DNA of 23,336 nucleotides from Pseudomonadota bacterium (lineage in GTDB: Bacteria > Pseudomonadota > Gammaproteobacteria > Burkholderiales > Burkholderiaceae_B). Below are positions 15,517 through 22,494 of the stretch, in pieces; the first letter of the stretch is position 1, and the number at the start of each line of letters is the position of its first letter. The notes beneath the pieces are model-generated. The model ran no database searches, was not told the DNA's origin, and saw only the letters and a program-made list of their open reading frames with translations. The stretch spans positions 1-23,336 of the forward strand of contig JAEYZR010000127.1 of the NCBI GenBank assembly GCA_023427945.1, in the 5' to 3' direction. Both the position numbers and the translations under genes were made by a program.

Positions 15517-15533
15517 TGCACCATTTTGATGCA
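15517..15533 (+). promoter_or_regulatory. NtrC-type enhancer site upstream of glnK
   Basis: TGCACCATTTTGATGCA fits the NtrC consensus TGCACCA-N3-TGGTGCA with one mismatch. It is centred about 96 bases upstream of the predicted start from the sigma54 promoter, a normal enhancer distance. Confidence 0.8.
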
Positions 15534-15594
15534 AGACACAGAAGTGTGCATGAGTTTGCCCCCCGATTACCCATACTGATGCACGCCCAAAAGT

Positions 15595-15610
15595 TGGCAT
15601 AGGTTTTGCT
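15595..15610 (+). promoter_or_regulatory. Sigma54 (RpoN) promoter of glnK-amtB
   Basis: TTGGCATAGGTTTTGC has the -24 GG (15596-15597) and -12 GC (15608-15609) at the exact canonical spacing, and TGGCA plus TTGC match the consensus. The predicted start is near 15621, 30 bases before glnK. Together with the NtrC site it implies induction under nitrogen limitation. Confidence 0.82.
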
Positions 15611-15650
15611 TTAGTTGACACGCGAAGTGCAACCAGAGAGAGGAATTGCC

Positions 15651-15989
15651 ATGAAACTCATCATCGCCATCATCAAGCCGTTCAAATTGGACGAGGTGCG
15701 GGTGGCTCTATCCGGGATAGGCGTCCAGGGCTTGACTGTCACCGAGGTGAAGGGATTCGGTCGACAAAAGGGACATACGGAGCTCTATCGTGGGGCAGAG
15801 TATGCCGTCGACTTTTTACCCAAGCTTCGCGTCGAAGCGGCCATCCCCGACAACCTCGTCGACCAGGCCATCGAGACTATCGAAGCAGCGGCCCGTACCG
15901 GCAAGATCGGCGACGGCAAGATCTTTGTCGCCCCGCTCGAAGAAGTGGTCCGCATCCGCACCGGCGAAACCGGCGAAGCGGCGCTGTAA
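15651..15989 (+). CDS. glnK: Nitrogen regulatory PII protein GlnK
   Basis: A 112-residue PII signalling protein. AGAGAGAGGA precedes ATG 15651, chosen over an in-frame upstream start at 15615. It has MKLIIAIIKPFKLDEVRVAL, the T-loop with uridylylation site Tyr51 (GAEYAV), the ATP-binding B-loop TGKIGDGKIFV and the C-terminal VVRIRTGETGEAAL. PII proteins bind ATP/ADP and 2-oxoglutarate, are modified by GlnD, and block the ammonium channel when nitrogen is plentiful. It is followed by amtB after 27 bases, the classic glnK-amtB operon, and its own sigma54/NtrC control region supports the GlnK rather than GlnB label. Confidence 0.95.
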   Translation: MKLIIAIIKPFKLDEVRVALSGIGVQGLTVTEVKGFGRQKGHTELYRGAEYAVDFLPKLRVEAAIPDNLVDQAIETIEAAARTGKIGDGKIFVAPLEEVVRIRTGETGEAAL

Positions 15990-16016
15990 TACAAAAGAAT
16001 CATTGGAGCGATAAAA

Positions 16017-17252
16017 ATGGAAAAAGCAGATGTCGCGTGGTTGATGGTTTCGACCCTCCTCGTGCTCATGATGGTGTTGCCGGGTCTGGCATTGTTCTAT
16101 GGCGGTCTGGTGCGAAGCAAGAACGTACTTTCGATCCTGGTCCAGGTGGCCGCCACGTTCTCGCTTGCGGTCGTGCTTTGGTTCGTATACGGATATTCGC
16201 TGGCGTTCACTGAAGGCAACGCATTCTTCGGCGGATTCTCGCGCATGTTCCTCTCCGGAATGATCAATCCGGACGGTACATTCGTCATGGCCGATACCGT
16301 GCCCGAAATGGCCTTTGCATTCTTCCAGGCTACGTTCGCCGGCATCACGTGCGCGCTGATCGTTGGTGCCTTTGCAGAACGCGCCCGCTTCTCCGCCGTG
16401 CTGGTGTTCACGGCCATCTGGATGACGTTTGCCTACGTGCCCATCGCTCATATGGTGTGGTTCGCCTCGGAGACCAACCCCGGCCTGCTCAACGCTGCCG
16501 GCGCACTGGACTTCGCAGGCGGTACCGTGGTTCACATCAACGCAGGTGTCGCCGGCCTGGTAGGCGCCTATGTCATCGGCAAGCGCATCGGTTATGGCCG
16601 CGAAGCCATGCAACCGCACAACCTGCCGATGACCATGATCGGCGCGTCGCTGCTGTGGGTGGGCTGGTACGGGTTCAACGCGGGTTCCGCGCTGCAAGCC
16701 AACGAACAAGCTGTGCTGGCTTTCATGAACACCCTGGTTGCCACCGCAGGTGCCATCCTGGCCTGGACGTTCACTGAATGGGCAGCCAAAGGCAAGCCCT
16801 CCATGCTGGGTGCAGCCTCGGGTGCCGTCGCTGGTCTGGTCGGCATCACGCCAGCCGCGGGTCTGGTGGGTCCGGTTGGCGCACTGGTCATCGGCGTGGT
16901 CACAGGCATCATCTGCGTCTGGGGCGTCAACGGTCTGAAGCGCATGCTGCGTGCCGACGATTCGCTGGATGTGTTCAGCCTGCACGGTGTCGGCGGTATC
17001 GTCGGCGCGATGCTCACCGGTTTGTTCAACGCCCAGGCCCTGGGCGGCCCAGGCCTGGAAAGCATGAGCATGGTCCCCGGCCAACTGTGGGTACAGCTCG
17101 AAGGCGTGCTGCTCACCATCGTCTGGTCTGGTGTAGTCGCCTGGATTGCCTACAAGATCGCCGATATGGTGTGCGGCCTGCGTGTTCCCGAAGATCAAGA
17201 ACGCGAAGGTCTGGACATCACCTCGCACGGTGAGTCGGCCTACCACAGCTGA
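16017..17252 (+). CDS. amtB: Ammonium transporter AmtB
   Basis: A 411-residue polytopic inner-membrane channel with about 11 hydrophobic segments, starting at ATG 16017 shortly after GGAGCG. Family residues are visible: Asp165 in the signature DFAGGTVVHINAGVAG and the pore histidine pair His173 (VVHIN) and His323 (SLHGVGG). The end of the protein (GLRVPEDQEREGLDITSHGESAYHS) is the cytoplasmic tail that meets GlnK. There is no cleavable signal peptide; the start MEKADVAWLMVSTLLVL leads straight into helix 1. It conducts NH3/NH4+ under nitrogen limitation. A strong bidirectional terminator follows. Confidence 0.97.
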   Translation: MEKADVAWLMVSTLLVLMMVLPGLALFYGGLVRSKNVLSILVQVAATFSLAVVLWFVYGYSLAFTEGNAFFGGFSRMFLSGMINPDGTFVMADTVPEMAFAFFQATFAGITCALIVGAFAERARFSAVLVFTAIWMTFAYVPIAHMVWFASETNPGLLNAAGALDFAGGTVVHINAGVAGLVGAYVIGKRIGYGREAMQPHNLPMTMIGASLLWVGWYGFNAGSALQANEQAVLAFMNTLVATAGAILAWTFTEWAAKGKPSMLGAASGAVAGLVGITPAAGLVGPVGALVIGVVTGIICVWGVNGLKRMLRADDSLDVFSLHGVGGIVGAMLTGLFNAQALGGPGLESMSMVPGQLWVQLEGVLLTIVWSGVVAWIAYKIADMVCGLRVPEDQEREGLDITSHGESAYHS

Positions 17253-17311
17253 TCATCGACTTGAATCAAGTCCGGGGTTTGGACGTAGCACCCAAGCCTC
17301 GATGACACCTC

Positions 17312-17343
17312 AAAAAAACCGGATACCCATCCGGTTTTTTTTT
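17312..17343. terminator. Bidirectional intrinsic terminator between amtB and the hydrolase gene
   Basis: The stem AACCGGAT/ATCCGGTT with an ACCC loop (17325-17328) is preceded by a run of A and followed by nine T. It can end amtB on the plus strand and the convergent hydrolase gene on the minus strand. Confidence 0.92.
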
Positions 17344-17354
17344 GTTCTGGATTC

Positions 17355-18233
17355 TTAATTCGTTCGCGAGCCAGGCGACCGCTCCTTCACGAAATCGACC
17401 ACGCGTTCCAGCACAGGCGCCCTGCTGCGCAATGGCTTCCAGATTGCACCGATCATCATTGGATGGCTGATGCCCTCAAAGATGTCCACCTCGACCTGCA
17501 CCCCTTTGCTGCGCAGGCGCTCGGCCAGTTGCAGGGTGTTGCGCCGGGGATCGACCACTGTATCGGCACTTCCAGCCAGCAACAAAGCAGGCGGTGAAGA
17601 CCCGGTCACGCGATTGATCGGCTGCGATTCGACTGGCGTATCCGGATAGAGAAAAGCGGGTTTGATGTCGGGATTCTCGATGGGAATGAAATCGTACGGC
17701 CCCGCCAACCCTATCCAGCCATGCAGAGCGGCCTGCGTGAGCCCCTGCTCTTCCAACCATCGCGGGTCCAGCGCCACCATCGCAGCGTTGTAAGCTCCTG
17801 CGCTATGGCCCATGACGAACAGGCGGGCCGGATCACCACCGCGCGCAGCGATGCTGCGCACGGCCCAGGCCACGGCCGCCGCGCTGTCCTGCACGAAGGC
17901 GGGATACACCACTTCGGGCGAGAGACGGTAATCGGCAATCACCGCCACAATCCCGCGCGCAGCCAGCGCTTCACCCACGAACTTGTAGTCAGCACGTGAC
18001 CCTCCCGTCCAACTGCCCCCGTAGAAGAAAACGACGACCGGAGCCGGGCCGCGCATCTGCAGCGGCGTATAGACGTCCAGCCGCTGCCGTGGCAGAGCAC
18101 CATACGCCACACCTTCTTCGAGGGTGTAAGTGTCGCCGGGGGTCAATACATTGATGGCACGAAGCGGCGAACATGCCGCCAGACCCGCGATCGAGACCAC
18201 GATCACGACAACGCCCATCAGCAGCTTGCGCAT
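17355..18233 (-). CDS. Alpha/beta hydrolase, esterase/lipase type, predicted lipoprotein
   Basis: 292 residues from ATG 18233, chosen because it gives a lipoprotein signal peptide: MRKLLMGVVVIVVSIAGLAAC, with lipobox LAAC and Cys21. An upstream in-frame ATG at 18275 would bury that signal. The fold shows the oxyanion segment FFYGGSW (residues 69-75), nucleophile Ser144 in GHSAGA, acid Asp224 or Asp228 (GSADTVVD) and His257 (GISHPMM). The first His of the usual HGG is Tyr here. Likely a membrane-anchored carboxylesterase of the BD-FAE/hormone-sensitive-lipase-like kind; the substrate is unknown. It may be the last gene after ptsI, separated by 66 bases, or have its own promoter. Confidence 0.85.
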   Translation of the reverse strand: MRKLLMGVVVIVVSIAGLAACSPLRAINVLTPGDTYTLEEGVAYGALPRQRLDVYTPLQMRGPAPVVVFFYGGSWTGGSRADYKFVGEALAARGIVAVIADYRLSPEVVYPAFVQDSAAAVAWAVRSIAARGGDPARLFVMGHSAGAYNAAMVALDPRWLEEQGLTQAALHGWIGLAGPYDFIPIENPDIKPAFLYPDTPVESQPINRVTGSSPPALLLAGSADTVVDPRRNTLQLAERLRSKGVQVEVDIFEGISHPMMIGAIWKPLRSRAPVLERVVDFVKERSPGSRTN

Positions 18234-18299
18234 TATTTTCGAACCCAGTGAATGGTTGACTCGCACACCATGCAAGGAACGTGCCGCCTGACGAGAAAC

Positions 18300-20048
18300 T
18301 CAGCCGGCCAGCCCTGCCAGGTCGATACGAGTCGCACGATTCAGCGCCGTGGCGACCTTCGTACGCAAAGCGTTGCTGTGAGCGCTGCGGATTTCGCGCT
18401 TGATGTCCAGCAGCTGCTGGGGGTGCATGGAAAACTCAGTCAACCCCATTCCTAACAGCAAGCGCGTCAAACGTGCGTCACCCGCCATCTCCCCGCATAC
18501 CGCCACAGGTATCCCAAAACGTTCACCCGCATTGATGGTATTGGCAATCAAGCGCAGCACGGCCGGATGCATGGGATCGTAGAGCTCGGCAACATCGTGG
18601 TCACCACGATCAATGGCCAGGGTGTACTGAATGAGATCGTTGGTGCCGATGGACAGAAAGTCCAGTGCCTCGGCAAACGGCTCGATAGCGATGGCGATCG
18701 CCGGCACCTCCACCATGGCACCCAGGGGAATGTCTGCTGCATAAGTTTGCCCACGCACATCGAGCTCCGCACGCGCAGACTGCAACGCAGCCTGCACCGC
18801 ACGCACTTCATGCATGTGCGCGATCATCGGCACCAACAGGCGCACCGGTCCGAAGGCAGAGGCACGCAGGATGGCGCGCAACTGAGTGGCAAACATGTCC
18901 GGTCGCGCCAGACAATAGCGGATGGCACGCTGGCCCAGGGCCGGATTGGTCGCCACGGTGGCCTCACCATCGATGGTCTTGTCCGAGCCGATATCCAGTG
19001 TACGAATGGTCACAGGCCGACCCTGCATGGCCAGAATCACCGACACATAGGCATCGAACTGCTCGTCTTCATCGGGCAGGCCGGTGCGACCCATGAAGAG
19101 AAACTCGCTGCGAAACAGACCAATACCATCCGCGCCGGCACTGTATGCAAGAGCGGCCTCATCCGGCAACTCGATGTTCGCATGCAAGTGAATCGGAATG
19201 CCATCAAGCGTGATGGATGGCTCGTCGCGCAAGAGCTGCAACGCTTCGCGCTCCTGCAGGTAACTCTCCTGGCGGTACTGGTATTCCGCCAGAATATGTT
19301 GCGCCGGATTGATGATCACGACGCCTTGCGCGCCGTCAACGATCAACATGTCGCCATCGCGCACGAGCTCGCGCACGTTGCCCACCGCAACCACTGCCGG
19401 CACGGCCATGCTGCGCGCCACGATGGCAGTATGCGACGTGGACCCGCCCAGGTCCGTCACGAACGCCGAAAAACGCCCACCGCGCAATCGCAGCATATCG
19501 GCGGGGGAAATGTCGTGGGCCACCACGATCAACGGATCGCTTCCTGGCAATTGATCGGTTTCAGGCAGAAAAGCCGAGGAGCCATGCAACACATGCAGTA
19601 CGCGCTCGATCGCCTGGCGGACGTCGGCACCCCGCTCGCGCAAATATTCGTCTTCCATCAGGTCGAACTGCTGCACGAGCATTTGACCTTGCGCCGTGAG
19701 TGCCCATTCGGCGTTGTATTGGCGCTCGACGATCAGCGAGACGGCAGGATCGGCCAACACCGGGTCGCAAAGCAGCAGCCTGTGTACCTGCAGCATAGCC
19801 CCAAGCTCGCGCGGCGCATCGGCCGGGAGCGTATCGGCCATGGCCTGCAAATCGTGCTGCGCCTTCAGCAAAGCATCCTGCAGACGGCTCACTTCCGCCT
19901 GAACGTCCGACTCCTGAATTCGATAGTGCGCCACTTCGAGCGCCGCGGCACCCAGCACCACTGCACGACCGATCGCATAACCACGAGCGACGCCCTTGCC
20001 TTGAAGGCAAAGCACCGCAGTCGAATCGGACAGATTACTCTTGCTCAC
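18300..20048 (-). CDS. ptsI: Phosphoenolpyruvate-protein phosphotransferase (PTS Enzyme I)
   Basis: About 582 residues from GTG 20048, which overlaps the ptsH stop by 14 bases; the longer frame (to 20114) would overlap ptsH by 80 bases and adds only a Ser/Pro-rich stretch. EI takes phosphate from PEP on His206 (GGSTSHTAIVARSMAVPAVVA) and passes it to HPr. Other marks are the N-terminal helical HPr-binding part (RELGAMLQVHRLLLCDP), TIRTLDIGSDK, EVPAIAI and FLSIGTNDLIQYTLA, and the catalytic cysteine in VAVCGEMAGD of the PEP-binding barrel. With ptsH and EIIA but no EIIB/EIIC in view, the chain looks regulatory rather than for sugar uptake. Confidence 0.95.
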   Translation of the reverse strand: MSKSNLSDSTAVLCLQGKGVARGYAIGRAVVLGAAALEVAHYRIQESDVQAEVSRLQDALLKAQHDLQAMADTLPADAPRELGAMLQVHRLLLCDPVLADPAVSLIVERQYNAEWALTAQGQMLVQQFDLMEDEYLRERGADVRQAIERVLHVLHGSSAFLPETDQLPGSDPLIVVAHDISPADMLRLRGGRFSAFVTDLGGSTSHTAIVARSMAVPAVVAVGNVRELVRDGDMLIVDGAQGVVIINPAQHILAEYQYRQESYLQEREALQLLRDEPSITLDGIPIHLHANIELPDEAALAYSAGADGIGLFRSEFLFMGRTGLPDEDEQFDAYVSVILAMQGRPVTIRTLDIGSDKTIDGEATVATNPALGQRAIRYCLARPDMFATQLRAILRASAFGPVRLLVPMIAHMHEVRAVQAALQSARAELDVRGQTYAADIPLGAMVEVPAIAIAIEPFAEALDFLSIGTNDLIQYTLAIDRGDHDVAELYDPMHPAVLRLIANTINAGERFGIPVAVCGEMAGDARLTRLLLGMGLTEFSMHPQQLLDIKREIRSAHSNALRTKVATALNRATRIDLAGLAG

Positions 20049-20304
20049 CGAATTTGCTGTCGAAGAGGGATTGGATTTCAGCAAGGGCGCGGTCGGCATC
20101 CTCGCCTGAGGCATCTATCTTGACTGGCGTTCCTCGCCCCGCAGCCAGCATCATGACACCCATGATGCTCTTGGCGTTCACGCGCTGGGCACCGCGTGCA
20201 ATAAAGATGTCCGACTTGAATTTACTGGCCAGTTGAGTGAGTTTCGCGGCCGCACGTGCGTGCAAACCGAGCTTGTTGCTGACGGTGATTTCGAGGCTGG
20301 GCAT
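20035..20304 (-). CDS. ptsH: Phosphocarrier protein HPr
   Basis: An 89-residue HPr with the phosphorylatable His15 (KLGLHARAAAKL) and the Ser46 region (VNAKSIMGVMML), the site used by HPr kinase/phosphorylase where that enzyme exists, as in many betaproteobacteria. It relays phosphate from EI (downstream, overlapping by 14 bases) to the EIIA encoded just upstream. The acidic C-terminal tail (DSKFGEQE) is short. Part of the operon gshB - EIIA - ptsH - ptsI. Confidence 0.97.
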   Translation of the reverse strand: MPSLEITVSNKLGLHARAAAKLTQLASKFKSDIFIARGAQRVNAKSIMGVMMLAAGRGTPVKIDASGEDADRALAEIQSLFDSKFGEQE

Positions 20305-20346
20305 ATACCGAAAACGGGTTTCTCTAAACGGATTGATCGATGACTT

Positions 20347-20742
20347 TCAGTCTACACGCAAGCAACCCTGCATGCCTCCGGCCAAAGCCTTCTCACGTAT
20401 GTCGGAAAGCGACAAATCGCGATTGGTGACGGCGCGCAGCAGCATTGGGGTGTTCACGCCAGCCACCAGACTACAGGACACGCCCATTGCCCGGGCGTCG
20501 GCGACCGCCCGCTTGGCAATATTGGCAGGCGTGGCACCCACCAGGTCAGTCAGCACCAACACCCCTGCACCGCGATCAGCACGCAGGATGTCTGCCAGCA
20601 CGAGAGGCGCGATATCCTCGGGCATATCGTCGGGCAACACATCATGCACAGCAATGCCTTTCACCTCGCCCAAAACGTGCGAGGCGCAATTCAGCAATGC
20701 GCCACCCATCGGGGTGTGAACGACAATAACAATACCAGTCAT
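20347..20742 (-). CDS. PTS EIIA component, mannose/fructose (EIIA-Man) type
   Basis: A 131-residue single-domain EIIA of the mannose family: the N-terminal strand MTGIVIVVHTPMG carries the phosphorylated His9, followed by LVLTDLVGATPANIA, which lines the active site, and SLVAGVNTPMLLRAV. There is no fused EIIB domain. It accepts phosphate from HPr and most likely acts as a regulator in this organism, since no permease gene is near. Its ATG overlaps the gshB stop (ATGA), so it is translated with gshB; ptsH follows after 42 bases. Confidence 0.92.
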   Translation of the reverse strand: MTGIVIVVHTPMGGALLNCASHVLGEVKGIAVHDVLPDDMPEDIAPLVLADILRADRGAGVLVLTDLVGATPANIAKRAVADARAMGVSCSLVAGVNTPMLLRAVTNRDLSLSDIREKALAGGMQGCLRVD

Positions 20743-21734
20743 GACGCTGCGGCATCCTGTTGAGCGATCAAGGTCGGAGCACCCACTGCACGCTCCAGTG
20801 CCTGGGCAAACATATCAGGCACATCAAACCCGGTCTGCTCGGTTATCTCCACGAAACATGTCGGGCTGGTCACATTGACTTCTGTCACGTAATCGCCAAT
20901 CACGTCCAGTCCGACCAGCAGCAAGCCGCGTGCTGCCAGACGAGGAGCCACGGCACGCGCAATCAGCCAGTCGCGTTCGGACAGGGGCTGGGCCACACCA
21001 CGACCGCCCGCCGCCAGATTCCCACGGGTTTCGCCCGCAAGGGGAATGCGCGCCAGAGAATAGGGAACGGGCTCGCCACCGATGAGCAAGATGCGCTTGT
21101 CGCCTTTCAGGATGTCCGGGATATAGCGTTGCGCCATGATCGTTCGCGTACCGTCCGCCGTCAGCGTCTCGATGATCGCGTTCAAATTCGGGTCTTTGGG
21201 CTGCACCCGGAAAATACCCGTACCGCCCATGCCATCCAGCGGCTTGAGAATCACGTCGCCATGCTGCGCATGAAATGCCTTGATCCGATCGGCACGGCGG
21301 CTGACCAGCGTGGGCGCGGTGAACTCGGGAATTTCAGTAATCGCCAGCTTCTCAGGATGGTTGCGAATCGCAGCACCGCTATTGAAGACGTGTGCGCCTT
21401 GCGCCTGCGCGTATTCGAGCAAGTGGGTGGAATACACATATTCCATATCGAATGGCGGATCCTTGCGCATGATGACAGCGCCAAACGCACTGACAGGCTG
21501 ATCAGCCGAATCGCCAACCGCCTTCCACCATTCTTTGCCGTGTTTATCTGCGGCAGGATCGAGTTCGATGGGGAAAAAGGAAGTCTTGACCACGCCCTCA
21601 TCGATATACAGGTCGCCCTGCAGGGCGACGCTTATCGTATGACCGCGCTTTTGCAGCGCGAACATCATGGCGACGGAGGTGTCCTTGTACGCTTTCAGAT
21701 CGGACAGAGGATCAATGACAAACAGCACATGCAT
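20739..21734 (-). CDS. gshB: Glutathione synthetase
   Basis: 331 residues from ATG 21734; the frame extends 39 codons upstream to 21851, but MHVLFVIDPLSDLKAYKDTS is the family N-terminus and CAGGTG lies before it. ATP-grasp enzyme joining gamma-glutamylcysteine and glycine. Visible: the MRKDPPFDMEYVYSTHLLE substrate region, the glycine-rich ATP loop KPLDGMGGTGIF (164-175), QRYIPDILKGDKRILLIGGEP, and the C-terminal Mg/ATP site GLDVIGDYVTEVNVTSPTC. First gene of the gshB - EIIA - ptsH - ptsI operon, starting soon after the infC terminator. Confidence 0.96.
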   Translation of the reverse strand: MHVLFVIDPLSDLKAYKDTSVAMMFALQKRGHTISVALQGDLYIDEGVVKTSFFPIELDPAADKHGKEWWKAVGDSADQPVSAFGAVIMRKDPPFDMEYVYSTHLLEYAQAQGAHVFNSGAAIRNHPEKLAITEIPEFTAPTLVSRRADRIKAFHAQHGDVILKPLDGMGGTGIFRVQPKDPNLNAIIETLTADGTRTIMAQRYIPDILKGDKRILLIGGEPVPYSLARIPLAGETRGNLAAGGRGVAQPLSERDWLIARAVAPRLAARGLLLVGLDVIGDYVTEVNVTSPTCFVEITEQTGFDVPDMFAQALERAVGAPTLIAQQDAAAS

Positions 21735-21827
21735 TGCGGCACCTGATACGAACGTCAACGGTGCCTTCACGCAGCGCACCGCAACGACAGAATTAGCCTG
21801 CGGGCGAATACGAGCAGGGTACAGCAG

Positions 21828-21872
21828 AAAAGAAAAAGACCGCTCGTACAACGAGCACCCACGAGAGCGGTC
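21828..21872 (-). terminator. Intrinsic terminator downstream of infC
   Basis: On the minus strand GACCGCTC (21865-21872) pairs with GAGCGGTC (21838-21845), and the stem is followed by TTTTTCTTTT. A second stem, GCGCCTCG/CGAGGCGC, lies between it and the infC stop. It ends thrS-infC transcription here, where rpmI would normally follow. Confidence 0.88.
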
Positions 21873-21925
21873 ATCCGGTCGCGCCTCGAGCTCACCCGAG
21901 GCGCCATCACATCACACGCGGTCGA

Positions 21926-22474
21926 TCAGGAACCTGCCTCGGGCTTGGTGGGCACCGCTTTCTTCTTGGGCGAAAGAACCATGATCATCTGGCGGCCTTC
22001 AAGTTTCGGCATTGCCTCGACTTGCGCCATGTCCAACAGATCGTCCCGTACACGCTCAAGCATTTTCATGCCCAGATCCTGGTGCGCCATTTCCCGACCG
22101 CGAAAGCGCAACGACACTTTCGCCTTATCACCCTCTTCCAGGAAACGCTTCAGATTGCGCAATTTGACCTGGTAGTCGCCTTCGTCGGTTGCAGAACGGA
22201 ATTTGACTTCCTTGACCTGAATGATCTTCTGCTTGGAACGGGCTTCGGCTTGACGCTTCTGTTCCTGATACTTGAACTTGCCGTAATCCATCAGACGACA
22301 TACGGGCGGCTCGGCATTGGGCGCGATCTCGACCAGGTCGACGTCTGCAGCTTCGGACAAGCGGAAGGCTTCTGCAATCTTGACAATACCAAGCTGCTCG
22401 CCTTCCAGGCCGATCAGACGCACTTCAGGAACGCGAATTTCACCGTTTATACGGTTGGGTTTTTCAGTGGCGAT
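21926..22474 (-). CDS. infC: Translation initiation factor IF-3 (AUC start)
   Basis: 182 residues if read from ATC at 22474-22472, which has AGGAG 8 bases upstream (complement of 22483-22487). This start restores the family N-terminus IATEKPNRINGEIRVPEVRLIG; no ATG or GTG in frame does so, and a GTG start at 22423 would lose 17 residues. The N-domain (to about 75, DLVEIAPNAEPPVCRLMDYGK), basic linker (KQKIIQVKEVKFR) and C-domain (KVSLRFRGREMAHQDLG) are complete. IF-3 prevents initiation at non-AUG codons and so represses its own AUU-start gene in E. coli; the same autoregulation is expected here. It lies 20 bases after thrS. Confidence 0.95.
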   Translation of the reverse strand: MATEKPNRINGEIRVPEVRLIGLEGEQLGIVKIAEAFRLSEAADVDLVEIAPNAEPPVCRLMDYGKFKYQEQKRQAEARSKQKIIQVKEVKFRSATDEGDYQVKLRNLKRFLEEGDKAKVSLRFRGREMAHQDLGMKMLERVRDDLLDMAQVEAMPKLEGRQMIMVLSPKKKAVPTKPEAGS

Positions 22475-22494
22475 GTTGACAACTCCTAATAAAT

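Larger units (their letters stand above)
15303..15650. other. Regulatory intergenic region between divergent ubiK and glnK
   Basis: A 348-base gap without a credible gene. It contains the sigma54 promoter and NtrC-type site listed separately, and an unusual number of TGCA cores (GATGCACTAGTG near 15355, GGTGCATTC near 15402, GTGCACGTCGGCGCAC near 15476, CATGCATC near 15504, TGTGCATGAG near 15545, GATGCACG near 15579) that could be further NtrC half-sites. No clear promoter for ubiK was recognised. Confidence 0.6.

Noticed and set aside
15816..17246. 476-residue minus-strand frame opposite glnK/amtB
   Set aside because: Its composition is histidine/aspartate/glutamine-rich, as expected from the complement of a membrane-protein gene; amtB is certain on the other strand.
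18567..20123. 518-residue plus-strand frame opposite ptsI
   Set aside because: Shadow of ptsI with no domain signature and no start signal.
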